Source of the DNA: a virus
Length of the DNA: 23,910 nucleotides
Direction: 5' to 3' (one strand)
IMG/VR virus record: IMGVR_UViG_3300020395_000106
Location: 1 to 23,910 of that record
Made by a program: the position numbers and the translations under genes. Positions 1 through 8,495 of this stretch are shown piece after piece. Position 1 is the first letter of the stretch. Each line of letters begins with the position of its first letter. The notes beneath the pieces are model-generated. The model was not told the DNA's origin. It was given only the letters and a program-made list of their open reading frames with translations, and searched no databases.

Positions 1-430
1 CTGCATCAACTATGTCAGCACCTATATCTGTACCACCGTCTATATCTAAGGTACTAATTGCTGTAACACCAGAACTACCTGGGTTAGTATCCCATGATAA
101 GTTACCACTAGCATCAGATTTCAAGAATCCGAGATTAGTTGCAGCACCTGGCAAGGTATAGGTAACATCTGAAGTTACACTACCTGGTGCCTTTAGAGTT
201 ATTTTATTACTTCCGTTATTACTACCTTCTACGAGGTTAACTCCAGAACCTGCAGTAGTAGTTTCTCTTGTCCAATAACGATGTGAACCGATAAGTTTAT
301 TAGCACCAGTAGTGGAGTCTATACCCACATACAGGTCAAACTTATCCACCGTCAGTGCAGGTTCACCTGCTTGCAGTCCAGGGAGGTTTGAAAAATTACC
401 TCTCTTAAACTGTAGAATGGGGGATGCCAT
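1..430 (-). CDS. Tail-fibre-like protein, 5' part (gene runs off the left edge)
   Basis: I read this ORF directly from the minus strand: ATG at 430-428, open for 143 codons to the window edge with no stop. The protein begins MASPILQFKRGNFSNLPGL, followed by AGEPALTVDKFDLYVG. A start of the form QFKRG...LP.L..GEPALT.D...LYVG is typical of the N-terminal attachment region of phage fibre or adhesin proteins and resembles the N-terminus of major tropism determinant-type proteins. Residues 50-140 are Gly/Ser/Thr/Asn-rich and fibrous (TLPGAATNLGFLKSDASG), as in a fibre shaft. It is the last gene in the window and the only one behind a clear late promoter (508-515), so it may be the first gene of a separate fibre transcription unit. 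The start fits the family-like MASP opening. No Shine-Dalgarno sequence precedes it; instead an in-frame mini-ORF ends directly at the ATG. The receptor-binding part lies outside the window, so specificity cannot be judged. Confidence 0.72.
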   Translation of the reverse strand, partial: MASPILQFKRGNFSNLPGLQAGEPALTVDKFDLYVGIDSTTGANKLIGSHRYWTRETTTAGSGVNLVEGSNNGSNKITLKAPGSVTSDVTYTLPGAATNLGFLKSDASGNLSWDTNPGSSGVTAISTLDIDGGTDIGADIVDA

Positions 431-466
431 CTATAAGTTTTTGTATTGTTTACGCCACCTTCGCAT
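431..466 (-). CDS. Candidate 11-codon leader ORF, amber stop abutting the fibre start
   Basis: The leader of the fibre gene contains ATG at 466-464 followed by ten sense codons and TAG at 433-431, giving MRRWRKQYKNL. Five of eleven residues are basic. The TAG is immediately followed by the fibre ATG in the same frame (TTA TAG ATG GCA). A purine-rich GAAG touches the ATG, but there is no well-spaced ribosome binding site. It could couple translation into the fibre gene, could be read through to give a slightly longer fibre N-terminus, or could be chance. The arrangement is visible in the sequence; any function is inference. Confidence 0.25.
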   Translation of the reverse strand: MRRWRKQYKNL

Positions 467-469
467 CTT

Positions 470-481
470 CGGTATATACCG
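470..481 (-). promoter_or_regulatory. 12-bp perfect palindrome in fibre leader (copy 2)
   Basis: CGGTATATACCG is a perfect inverted repeat. It lies about +22 to +33 from the start predicted for the late promoter at 508-515. In RNA it can form a 4-bp stem closed by an AUAU loop. It shares the 8-base core GTATATAC with the palindrome at 488-501, whose centre is 19 bp away. This may be a protein-binding operator or an RNA hairpin pair. Function is not known. Confidence 0.45.
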
Positions 482-487
482 TAATCA

Positions 488-501
488 ACTGTATATACAG
501 T
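488..501 (-). promoter_or_regulatory. 14-bp perfect palindrome at the predicted start of the fibre transcript (copy 1)
   Basis: ACTGTATATACAGT is a perfect 14-bp inverted repeat ending 6 bases from the late-promoter element, so it would be about +2 to +15 of the transcript. As RNA it can fold into a 5-bp stem with an AUAU loop. The outer arms differ from the palindrome at 470-481 while the GTATATAC core is the same. The two copies can also pair with each other as an 8-bp stem with an 11-base loop. The position suits an operator or a 5' RNA structure; the role is inferred. Confidence 0.45.
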
Positions 502-507
502 CCAAAA

Positions 508-515
508 TATTTATA
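508..515 (-). promoter_or_regulatory. T4-type late promoter (TATAAATA) for the fibre-like gene
   Basis: On the minus strand positions 515 to 508 read TATAAATA, an exact match to the T4 late-promoter element recognised by gp55 sigma with the gp33/gp45 co-activators. It sits 2 bases after the TAA stop of the 125-aa gene and 77 bases before the fibre ATG, in the longest intergenic gap of the window. By analogy with T4, transcription would begin near 502, leaving a leader of about 72 nt. I found no other exact copy between genes here. Confidence 0.7.
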
Positions 516-517
516 TC

Positions 518-895
518 TTAAAAAGTTCCACCATCCAAATCTACCCTATCATCCAATACTTCATCTAAGTAGTCTATTGTATCTGTTGATAATCCAGTAC
601 CAGTAGGTGCTCCACCAGGTACGGTGTTTGCTCCAACTGCAGCGTCTACTACTTCATCTGGATTTACAAATTTAAATGTTCCACTCGGTTGATCAAATAT
701 TAATACCCATCTATTCTGGGCACCATCGGTACTAATATCACCAAGTTCAGTTAAGTTTCTTGCCACGGTTCCTCCAGCTCCTCCACCAGCTAATTTGATA
801 GTAAAGTTACCTCCACCAGAAGTACCAATAACACCTGTTTGTTGCAACTTGATATTATTGGTTGAACCAGGTTGTAGAGATACCTTGTATGCCAT
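518..895 (-). CDS. Small virion-associated protein, 125 aa, function unknown
   Basis: The protein begins MAYKVSLQPGSTNNIKLQQT, continues with a glycine-rich stretch at about residues 25-45 (GTSGGGNFTIKLAGGGAGG), then a block around residues 60-80 containing NRWVLIFD and FKFVNPDEV, and ends in an acidic tail rich in D, L and E finishing GGTF. The glycine-rich core and a block of the type VLIFD...G.FKFV are common in short phage fibre or adaptor proteins, so a virion role beside the fibre gene is likely, but I know no defined function. Its ATG overlaps the TAA of the 112-aa gene by one base (TAATG), which fixes the start and suggests coupled translation. The late promoter for the next gene follows its stop directly. 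Confidence 0.75.
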   Translation of the reverse strand: MAYKVSLQPGSTNNIKLQQTGVIGTSGGGNFTIKLAGGGAGGTVARNLTELGDISTDGAQNRWVLIFDQPSGTFKFVNPDEVVDAAVGANTVPGGAPTGTGLSTDTIDYLDEVLDDRVDLDGGTF

Positions 896-1233
896 TATGT
901 TATTGTAGGATTGATTAGTGCTTGACCACTAAGGACTTTCTCTTTCTTACCATTAATATCATTAGTGATAAGAATATCATAATTATATCTCCCAACTGTA
1001 GCTATACCTGTCTGAACATCAGTTAATGAGATAGTAATCTCACCGTCAGCAGGTGTGCTACCAAACGTCGCTCCAAAAGCAACATGTCCATACGTACTAT
1101 GATGCTTACGCATCTTTGCAGATATGCTATGGTTAGTTAAATTAAGTGGTGATCCATCAGATTGAGTAACATTATATGTTGCCTCAAAATCAGTCCCTGC
1201 CTCAATTTGTATATTGACTCTTGGAACTGCCAT
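895..1233 (-). CDS. Small beta-sandwich-like virion structural protein, 112 aa
   Basis: The layout is that of a short phage structural family common in marine T4-like phages: an N-terminal strand (PRVNIQIEAGTDFEATYNV), a segment SPLNLTNHSISAKMRKHHS at about residues 28-46, a strand pair around GEITISLTDVQTGIA, and a closing GRYNYDILI near residue 83. The pattern 'Leu-Thr-x-x-x-(Ile/Ala)-x-Ala-Lys-Met-Arg' then 'Gly-Arg-Tyr-x-Tyr-Asp' resembles the small Ig-like domains of BppU-type baseplate proteins; that likeness is my inference. There is no signal peptide or membrane segment. It lies 23 bases after the 63-aa gene and overlaps the 125-aa gene by one base, so the three small genes probably form one translational block. 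The precise role is unknown; it may decorate the baseplate or attach fibres. Confidence 0.75.
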   Translation of the reverse strand: MAVPRVNIQIEAGTDFEATYNVTQSDGSPLNLTNHSISAKMRKHHSTYGHVAFGATFGSTPADGEITISLTDVQTGIATVGRYNYDILITNDINGKKEKVLSGQALINPTIT

Positions 1234-1256
1234 ACGATTATATTATTTTACTATAT

Positions 1257-1448
1257 CTATTTATTGAGAAGTAATGATTTTATTTCATCTAGTTCAGATC
1301 TTAGTCTATCAATCTCACTTTGAGTTCTTAGTCTAGAGTCTCTATCTCTAACATATCTCTCATAAGCAATAGTATCTGTGTTTACTATTGCTGTTGTTGA
1401 GAGATCTCTTACAAGATTTTTATGATCTGTTACCTTTGCTTTTTTCAC
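1257..1448 (-). CDS. Small coiled-coil protein, 63 aa, GTG start
   Basis: The start is GTG at 1448-1446, overlapping the TAG of the 2347-aa gene by one base (TAGTG). The protein is hydrophilic. It opens MKKAKVTDHKNLVRDLST, has a middle segment TTAIVNTDTIAYERYVRDRD, and ends in a probable amphipathic helix from about residue 43 (SEIDRLRSELDEIKSLLLNK) with leucine/isoleucine heptad spacing, that is, a short coiled coil. Similar small proteins with an HKNLVRDLST-type N-terminus and a charged helical tail occur beside structural genes in marine T4-like phages, but I know no assigned role. The coupled position suggests expression in proportion to the giant protein upstream; it may be a chaperone, assembly factor or minor virion part. 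Being so short, its reality rests on conserved style, perfect junctions and absence of any other explanation for the gap. Confidence 0.7.
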   Translation of the reverse strand: MKKAKVTDHKNLVRDLSTTAIVNTDTIAYERYVRDRDSRLRTQSEIDRLRSELDEIKSLLLNK

Positions 1449-4400
1449 TATGCTACCGCTATTGCTCTGAAGTCTAGTAGTTCAGGATCTTCTGCTTGGT
1501 TGATAGAAGAAATAACAACCTTGACTTGGAATCCAGTAAACTGAGGTAGATCATCAATTGAATATTCATATTCAATAAATTGATCTTCGAGACTTGCACT
1601 GATCTTTCTATCTGCTTGACCATTATTATTAGCAGGTGCTATAACACCACCACTGGTATCAAGGTTTTGATAACCAGGGAATAGTTCAAATACCTTATCA
1701 AGTTCGTCTGAATCAGATCTTTGGAGTCTATAAAGAACTCTTATATCTGCAGCTGCTGGTCTGTATGCAGCAAATAGAACTTTCAATGATGACGCAGGGT
1801 TCTCTAATTTGATTACCTTAGTTAGATACAGGTTGTTATGTGGATCATCTAGAGTATTAACTCTACTGTCAGTTGAGTAATTTGATATCGGTGAGTTTAC
1901 TCTTGAAGATTCAGTTAGAACTGAACTCTTGAATACATCAACAACTGGAGATACATTCTCGTCATCTGTACTGAATACCATGTCAAATGTAAATGATTTA
2001 GATCCAGGTAATGCAGTCATCTGTGCATCTTCATTGACTTTAGATGCAACCATTCTTGGTTCAGGGAATGTTGTTTCACCAACTAAAGAAACAGGTGTGT
2101 ATCCTTTATCTGAGAAGGAAGTTTCATTACCACTTACACTTGTAGCAGCAGTAGTTCTTACCGATGCATCTATAGAAGTTCCTTCTGGTATACTGTGTGC
2201 AATATTAGGTTCAAGACTCTCGAACTGTATGTTTGCAGATGCCCTACCTCTATCTCCACCACCATTCTTATCCTTAGTGAAGACAGTAGAACCAGTAAGT
2301 TTAACAACATAAGAATCAAGTGTTATATTATCTTGTATGCTAGATGTAGCATTGGTCAATTGATGTTCTGTATTGATCTTACGAAGAGATACACCTGATA
2401 GTTCATATTTCTGAACTGGAGTATCTATTTGATGTGTTTTAGCAAATGAATCATCAACACCTCTAGTGATTGTACCAGTTAGTTGGTTGGTTCCAACAGT
2501 AGTGTATTTGATTATTTCATCTCCAATAAGAGCATAACCAGGATTACTTGCTGATACTTGAGCACCTTCAAACCAGTTGAACCCAGTACTACTTCCTACA
2601 CTTACTGCAGTTGTAACACTCTGAGCATATCCAACAGTTAGTTTAGTTGGTACACTATCACCAGTTATATTATCAATATCAACTCTATTACTGATGGAAT
2701 GGTTTCCATGATTAGGATGAGTTACTCTGAAATGTAATCCATCATATTGATCCGTATTTGTTACAACTGTGCTAGGTTTGATATTAGGAAGTGTAGTTCC
2801 ATCAGATATAATTGTATTTGTAGTATCAAACGTACCCTCACAGTTAGTAAGAATAAGTGAATTAGCTGCTGTAGTAACACCAACAGTTACAACTAAATTC
2901 TGTCCAAGACCCTTCGATCCAAGTGCAGCAGTAAGTGTGTCACCAACCTGATAACCAGTACCAGTATTATAACCTTTGACTGTAGCACCAGTTATAGCAC
3001 CTGCAGCAACAGTAACAACACCCACAGCACCAGAACCACTACCTGTAGAGGTTACAAAGTTTACTGTACTATAAGTACCGTTTTCATATCCACTACCAGC
3101 ATTTGTGACTGATAATGTATTTGCAGCCTGTCCAAGATGAGATAACTTATCAGCAACAACACCACGAGCAGCAGCGTTAGAAGTCTGTGTAATTACAGAA
3201 CCAACGTCAGCACCTGTAACTGCGATAGAAGAAGTTAAACCTACAGTTACTCTCTTCGCATATGTTTCGATTGGGTTCTCAGGTAGATTGTTTCTAGAAC
3301 TAAAGTTGTTCAACTGAGGATTATACATCCTAAGTGTACCAGGATCAGTTACGAATTTTGCTTTATATGCGGTATACTTCATATCCTCCAACTGTGATGG
3401 AGTCCATGTTCCAGCAGTCTGACCTTTGAATAGAGATCCAATAGTGGGCTGTTTAGTAACAATAACCTTACCTAACTCAGAATCAGTTGAGGTGGCAATA
3501 TCTGCCTCACCAATCTGACAAATCCATTGGTTATATTCAGCTGTTGCAGCAAGAACAACAAATGCATATTCACCTGTTGGTAAGTATATTGGTGATGAGA
3601 ATTTAAAATTAGTTGGTATAGTAGCATCCAGTGATACACTGACCTGATCAGGCTCTAATATGACTTCTGCATTCTTTACCACATTCCTTGATGGATAACC
3701 ATTCACTACATTTACAACTCTAAGTCCAAGTGGTATTGTTTCCGACTTGCTCTGGAAGAACATATCAACTGATGTCATAAAGATACCAGGTGTTTCTTCT
3801 ACTTGGAATGTCTGTGCTAGTGGGTCATCATCCTGTTCCTGACGAGTTACTTCTTGAATTACAGTTACTGTTCTATCAATAATTTCAGTTATCTCGATAA
3901 TAACTGGAGGTGGAATTACTGGAGGAGCAGGTTCTACTCTTTCAATAGTTGTTTCTGTAATAAGAGTTCCTTCTGAGAAATGATCAGCAGCAGCACGAGA
4001 GAAGTTTAGAGCAGGTACTTGATCCTGAGGCAACAAACTTGTCAATAAAGCAGTGTTAGTACCGTTCTGAGCAAAATTAGGTGGAATATAATATGAACCA
4101 ACAACAGCACCATAGTCATCAGTAATCAATCTTATTTGACTTATTTCTGCCTCTGCACCACTAGTCTCACCAACCAATCTCATACCAACAGTAGCAAATC
4201 CAAAGAAGTTTGCGTCTGACTTTTGAGAAAGAGAAGCAGTGTCAATGTTTAGAACTGTTGTAGTTTCTGAATATGAGGATGATAAACCAACATTAGCAAC
4301 ATATGGGTTGTTTGGATATGTGATTGTTGGATTAGCAAAAGGACCATCTTTGTGGTTTGGTGCTGCTAATCTAAATCTTAGATCAGTTCCTTGACTAGCA

Positions 4401-7400
4401 TTCTGAGCAGAAACTGCATATCCATTTACAGTCTCACCTGTTTGGAATGCACCTTGTATAGGTGTTACTTCTAATAATTTTGGTATAGTACGGTTTTCAA
4501 TATCCAACATATCATTACCTGCAAACAGGTTGAAATGATTAGTACCTGGCTTGAGTCTTGTACCAATGAACTGAATGTTCTGTTCCCTCATATCAGGAAT
4601 AGACTCGTCAGTTGTAATAATATCATTAGAGAAACCTATACCACCATCTTCTACAACAAATTCATTTTCTACAAAGATATCTGATTCAGGATTTAGTGTG
4701 AGATTACCTCTCCAACTTCTCATCATATATGGGTTTACGTTCTCAACTCTAGTTGCAAATGGTTGATTTCTATCAATAACCTCTTCATAATCCAGAGTTA
4801 CAAGATCACCAGTTTTCCTGATGTTAGGTGATGCAAGATCTTCAGCATATCTTGGATCAACAGTAAGATCTGGAGTTCCATTAGTTCCAACAATAGCACC
4901 CGATCCAATAAGAAGATCGATACTATCCTTTTTCTTCCTTGAAACTAACTTACCATCATCAATATCATACTTCAAGAATGGAACAGTCTTATCTGCCACA
5001 TTGAAATCATTGAAAGGATCAACAACAAAACCATTCTTGAATCTATCAAGACCAGTTGTAGGATCAGTGATAACAAGACTTTCAGTTGCAGCTTCTAGTA
5101 ATGATAAGGAAGTAGTTTCCTCAAGACTCTCAATACGAGTCTCAAGTTTACCAATATCCTTCATCGTATAACGCTTATTAGCACGGAAAGTAATTTTTAC
5201 TTCCTTTGTAGCATCATAAACATATGGTTTATAATCAATTCTTGCTAACTCAAATGAATCACTAATAGTCTCTGGTTCAACTGGTTTTACAGCAGGTGTA
5301 CCTTTTTGTACAGTAAATGATCCATTTCTGTTGATAAACAATCTATCAATTCTACCTAGGTAATGATTATAGTCAAAGTTTATATTCTCATCAGATACGA
5401 GAACAGGAGGTGCTTGACCACCACCAGTAAATACTCTTGATTCAAATTCAAATGGTGATTTAGTTCCAGAATAAGCAGCGACCCTAGGTCTCAAGTCTAC
5501 AACATCAGTGTTAGGTACATTCTCAAATGATGGAACAGTATCAAACTGATCCTTAGTGTAACTATTTGCAGTTACAAAGTCACCAGAATCTTCTGAGTTG
5601 ATTACATAATGATCGAAGTAAACCTTCAACTGTCCTTGTGGTTCTGGAAAATCTTGTTTTCTGACCAACCTACCAAAGTCATAATATTCAGATCTCTGTC
5701 CAGTGTCTAATATAAAGTTCTTTCTAATGTTCTTATCACCTGGCGTTGAGGAAGAAAGAATAGTTCTTACACCACTTTCTTGGAAAGTAACTTCTTCATT
5801 TACTTTGAAGGTATTATTATTTTTGTATAGTACTTCAACTGCGTTTGTACCACTTCTAGCAAGAACCATTGCAGCAGCACCAGAACTCTTACCTATACCA
5901 ATCTCACCTAAAATTAGATCAGTATTATTAGCATTAGGACCATTATAAGATCCAAGAGTCATTGATGGAACAGTAGGAACCCCAGTTCCTGATGATTCAA
6001 ATACAGCAGCAACTGATACTACATCAGGTACACCTAAAGATATTTCTCTATCTTGAACTCTCAAACCATATACTCCACTAGGAGTTAGACCATCTGTAAT
6101 AGATGTACTAACACCAGAATAGTTACGGTTAGAACCTGTAATAACAACAGTTGCTTCTCTAGTAAGTTGTTTCTGTTTAGACTTGACTTTAGATTTCTGT
6201 TGTGTACTATGTACAACCATACCAGTCTGAGTAAGAGTAAGACCAGATATAGTTGCACCCTTACCACCATTAGTCAAAGCAAATTGATCTGATGTCAGTG
6301 TTTCTACAGTACCATTTGAATATACAACAGTATACCTTTCCTCATCAAATGGAGCATATACCAAATCAGTTCCTGTCAATGGTGGTAAATCCATCTGACC
6401 AGAACCATTAGTTGCTTGACCTGTATTTTCTACTCTAATTGATATGGTAGATTCAGTAAGATCTACAGACTCTGTATTAGTATTAGGTAAAGGTGCATAT
6501 AAGAATCCACTCTTAGATGCTTTCATTTTACCTGCAAGAATCTTCAGATCACTAACAGTAATAGTAGAAGTTGGCAGTGCTTTATGGCAAACATCAGAAA
6601 CTGTATGTGGAGCAGCAACTAAAGTAATATTATTATTTGTAGGACTAATAGCATTTACAACGTTGTAAGTAATAGAAGTCTGAGCACCTTTATATGCAAC
6701 AACATCCCCTATCTTGAAGTTCTTTACCCAACCAGTAGTACCACTAGTAACAACACCACCACTTGTTATACTGAATGAACGTCCTGTAAGATCTTTCTTA
6801 GTTTCTAGAACTACGTCTGCAGCAAATGTTCTACTACCAGCAGTAGATCTTACTGACTTCACATCATTGATACTATACTCAGTAACATCAGTAATAACTC
6901 TACCGTCTAATGTACCATTGATTTTGATCTGTTCATCTTTCATGAACTGACCAGAAACCTGATGTAATATGACATCTACAGAATTGGATACTGCAGAACG
7001 AAGATAACCTCTAGCACCAGTACGTGCACCTTCAATTACAGCAGGTAATGCAATAGTATGTGCTTGATTTATTTCTAACTTTGTATCAGTTTGAATATCA
7101 AATAAGTATAATTCAAATACACTAGTTACTCCTGTATAACCTGCATTCTGCAATTTATAATCATATACTCTTGCACGACCTATAGAAACCCCTGCAGCAG
7201 TTGCTTGGTTAGATTCTAGTCTTGCACTACGAAGATCAATAAAATCTGATGTAGCAGCATTCAGCTTGATCTGAGCAGCATTTAGTACACGGTTTACTCT
7301 TATCTTATTACCTGCTTCAAATGGAATAGCAGATGACTCAACTAAATTAGTAGTTCTTGGTTTTTCAATGTCAACAAAATGAGAACCGTATGAGTTAGCC

Positions 7401-8491
7401 TCATATCCCTTGACATATGCTTTACCTGGACCTACACGAACACACATCAAGTCCTTAGAAGGAGTATTACCTTCGTTAGTTTTTGATCCAGTATAGAATG
7501 CACCAAAGACAGAGTACCTGTCATTTAGAGATTCTTTTGCTTCTAAATCAAACTTAGTAACATAATAATTACCACTTTCATCATATGTTCTTCTTGCAAA
7601 TTCTTTTGCTAACTCTCCATAAAGAGTCTTATCAATTATCTTTTTGATACCACCCTTATCTAATCTTTGTAATTCAATAAAGGTTTCATCTTGGAAATCA
7701 TCTATATCTTTCTTACTAAGAACTAGACTAATCTTTAATCTATCTGCACCTGGTGCAGTGAAGTTAGAGAACCCAGAAGCATTGTCGTATAAACTAGAAT
7801 CATCAACAGCAGTTACAATCTCTTCCTTTACATTGAATCCTACTCTGTATGATGGTTTGTTATCATACTGATCTAATATTATCGTTTCTGGTAATACTTC
7901 AACAAATGCTCCACGAGCAAACCACACACCTCTTGTAATTGTAAATGCAGATCCTACAGATGAAGCATTAGAATTTAGAGCAGTAGCAAAATCAGATCCA
8001 TTTGATATGGTTGTTGATCCATAAGTAAAATCTGCTAGTGTTATTAGATTTTCTCCATCAACAAATTGATCATTCAAATAATCATCAGATGTCTTTTCAT
8101 ACTTGATGAATAGAGTTGTATTACTTGTTACAGACTCAATAGCAGGTATTACTTTTACAACTTTAGCAGTGATACCAGATGTCTTACCCTTTATACTCAA
8201 ACCAATTAATTTCTTGTAGTACAGTTCTACAGGAACACCAAAAAATGTAGACTCTACTTTTACAGAAGTGTATTGGTTGTCGTATTTGAATACGCCAGGG
8301 ATCACCATTGATCCCTCTCGGAAAATATGTTTACCGAATTGTTCAACCTGTCCTTGCAGAATAGATTGAAGAGTTGTTAGTTCCCGTGCTTGTACGGGTG
8401 TGCCAGGTTTGAAGAGGACTCGATTATAATTTTTTGACGAATCGAAATCATCAAAGTATGGACTGACATTTAAGTTGGTGTTCTGTGGCAT
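1448..8491 (-). CDS. Giant DUF4815-type virion structural protein, 2347 aa
   Basis: The N-terminus (residues 1-70: VSPYFDDFDSSKNYNRVLFK, then PGTPVQARELTTLQSILQ, and later GKHIFREGSMVIPGVF) is the hallmark of DUF4815-containing tail or baseplate proteins. About residues 1515-1552 hold a proline-rich linker (EPAPPVIPPPVII) and a probable short coiled coil (EIIDRTVTVIQEVTRQEQ). This is followed by DPLAQTFQVEETPGIFMTSV at about 1555 and a block to about 1700 with KSETIPLGLRVV and GYPSRNV, a conserved region of cyanophage structural proteins. GxGY repeats occur at about 1795-1857 and an IGDEIIKYT...RG module at about 1980-2025. The C-terminus has FTGFQVKVVISSINQAEDPE and ends DFRAIAVA. There is no membrane segment. 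It starts 4 bases after gene 8. A role at the baseplate periphery or as a fibre connector is inferred from position and domain style; it is far longer than any T4 wedge protein. Confidence 0.85.
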   Translation of the reverse strand: MPQNTNLNVSPYFDDFDSSKNYNRVLFKPGTPVQARELTTLQSILQGQVEQFGKHIFREGSMVIPGVFKYDNQYTSVKVESTFFGVPVELYYKKLIGLSIKGKTSGITAKVVKVIPAIESVTSNTTLFIKYEKTSDDYLNDQFVDGENLITLADFTYGSTTISNGSDFATALNSNASSVGSAFTITRGVWFARGAFVEVLPETIILDQYDNKPSYRVGFNVKEEIVTAVDDSSLYDNASGFSNFTAPGADRLKISLVLSKKDIDDFQDETFIELQRLDKGGIKKIIDKTLYGELAKEFARRTYDESGNYYVTKFDLEAKESLNDRYSVFGAFYTGSKTNEGNTPSKDLMCVRVGPGKAYVKGYEANSYGSHFVDIEKPRTTNLVESSAIPFEAGNKIRVNRVLNAAQIKLNAATSDFIDLRSARLESNQATAAGVSIGRARVYDYKLQNAGYTGVTSVFELYLFDIQTDTKLEINQAHTIALPAVIEGARTGARGYLRSAVSNSVDVILHQVSGQFMKDEQIKINGTLDGRVITDVTEYSINDVKSVRSTAGSRTFAADVVLETKKDLTGRSFSITSGGVVTSGTTGWVKNFKIGDVVAYKGAQTSITYNVVNAISPTNNNITLVAAPHTVSDVCHKALPTSTITVSDLKILAGKMKASKSGFLYAPLPNTNTESVDLTESTISIRVENTGQATNGSGQMDLPPLTGTDLVYAPFDEERYTVVYSNGTVETLTSDQFALTNGGKGATISGLTLTQTGMVVHSTQQKSKVKSKQKQLTREATVVITGSNRNYSGVSTSITDGLTPSGVYGLRVQDREISLGVPDVVSVAAVFESSGTGVPTVPSMTLGSYNGPNANNTDLILGEIGIGKSSGAAAMVLARSGTNAVEVLYKNNNTFKVNEEVTFQESGVRTILSSSTPGDKNIRKNFILDTGQRSEYYDFGRLVRKQDFPEPQGQLKVYFDHYVINSEDSGDFVTANSYTKDQFDTVPSFENVPNTDVVDLRPRVAAYSGTKSPFEFESRVFTGGGQAPPVLVSDENINFDYNHYLGRIDRLFINRNGSFTVQKGTPAVKPVEPETISDSFELARIDYKPYVYDATKEVKITFRANKRYTMKDIGKLETRIESLEETTSLSLLEAATESLVITDPTTGLDRFKNGFVVDPFNDFNVADKTVPFLKYDIDDGKLVSRKKKDSIDLLIGSGAIVGTNGTPDLTVDPRYAEDLASPNIRKTGDLVTLDYEEVIDRNQPFATRVENVNPYMMRSWRGNLTLNPESDIFVENEFVVEDGGIGFSNDIITTDESIPDMREQNIQFIGTRLKPGTNHFNLFAGNDMLDIENRTIPKLLEVTPIQGAFQTGETVNGYAVSAQNASQGTDLRFRLAAPNHKDGPFANPTITYPNNPYVANVGLSSSYSETTTVLNIDTASLSQKSDANFFGFATVGMRLVGETSGAEAEISQIRLITDDYGAVVGSYYIPPNFAQNGTNTALLTSLLPQDQVPALNFSRAAADHFSEGTLITETTIERVEPAPPVIPPPVIIEITEIIDRTVTVIQEVTRQEQDDDPLAQTFQVEETPGIFMTSVDMFFQSKSETIPLGLRVVNVVNGYPSRNVVKNAEVILEPDQVSVSLDATIPTNFKFSSPIYLPTGEYAFVVLAATAEYNQWICQIGEADIATSTDSELGKVIVTKQPTIGSLFKGQTAGTWTPSQLEDMKYTAYKAKFVTDPGTLRMYNPQLNNFSSRNNLPENPIETYAKRVTVGLTSSIAVTGADVGSVITQTSNAAARGVVADKLSHLGQAANTLSVTNAGSGYENGTYSTVNFVTSTGSGSGAVGVVTVAAGAITGATVKGYNTGTGYQVGDTLTAALGSKGLGQNLVVTVGVTTAANSLILTNCEGTFDTTNTIISDGTTLPNIKPSTVVTNTDQYDGLHFRVTHPNHGNHSISNRVDIDNITGDSVPTKLTVGYAQSVTTAVSVGSSTGFNWFEGAQVSASNPGYALIGDEIIKYTTVGTNQLTGTITRGVDDSFAKTHQIDTPVQKYELSGVSLRKINTEHQLTNATSSIQDNITLDSYVVKLTGSTVFTKDKNGGGDRGRASANIQFESLEPNIAHSIPEGTSIDASVRTTAATSVSGNETSFSDKGYTPVSLVGETTFPEPRMVASKVNEDAQMTALPGSKSFTFDMVFSTDDENVSPVVDVFKSSVLTESSRVNSPISNYSTDSRVNTLDDPHNNLYLTKVIKLENPASSLKVLFAAYRPAAADIRVLYRLQRSDSDELDKVFELFPGYQNLDTSGGVIAPANNNGQADRKISASLEDQFIEYEYSIDDLPQFTGFQVKVVISSINQAEDPELLDFRAIAVA

Positions 8492-8495
8492 TGTA

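Noticed and set aside
488-501. LexA box
   Set aside because: CTGT...ACAG is present, but with only 4 bases between arms rather than the 8 of the E. coli LexA box; cyanobacterial and most other LexA boxes also differ.
431-517. Rho-independent terminator in the gap before the fibre gene
   Set aside because: The hairpins are AT-rich in the core and are not followed by a U-run on the minus-strand transcript.
312-606. Two short plus-strand frames over the fibre leader
   Set aside because: They overlap the fibre start, late promoter and 125-aa gene on the other strand and look like no known protein.
1258-1265. Late promoter AATAAATA before the 112-aa gene
   Set aside because: It has one mismatch at the first base, overlaps the stop codon of the 63-aa gene, and is expected by chance in such AT-rich DNA.
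6085-6270. Leu/Val-rich 61-codon minus-strand frame as a small membrane protein
   Set aside because: It is an out-of-frame reading inside the 2347-aa gene on the same strand, with no start signal of its own.
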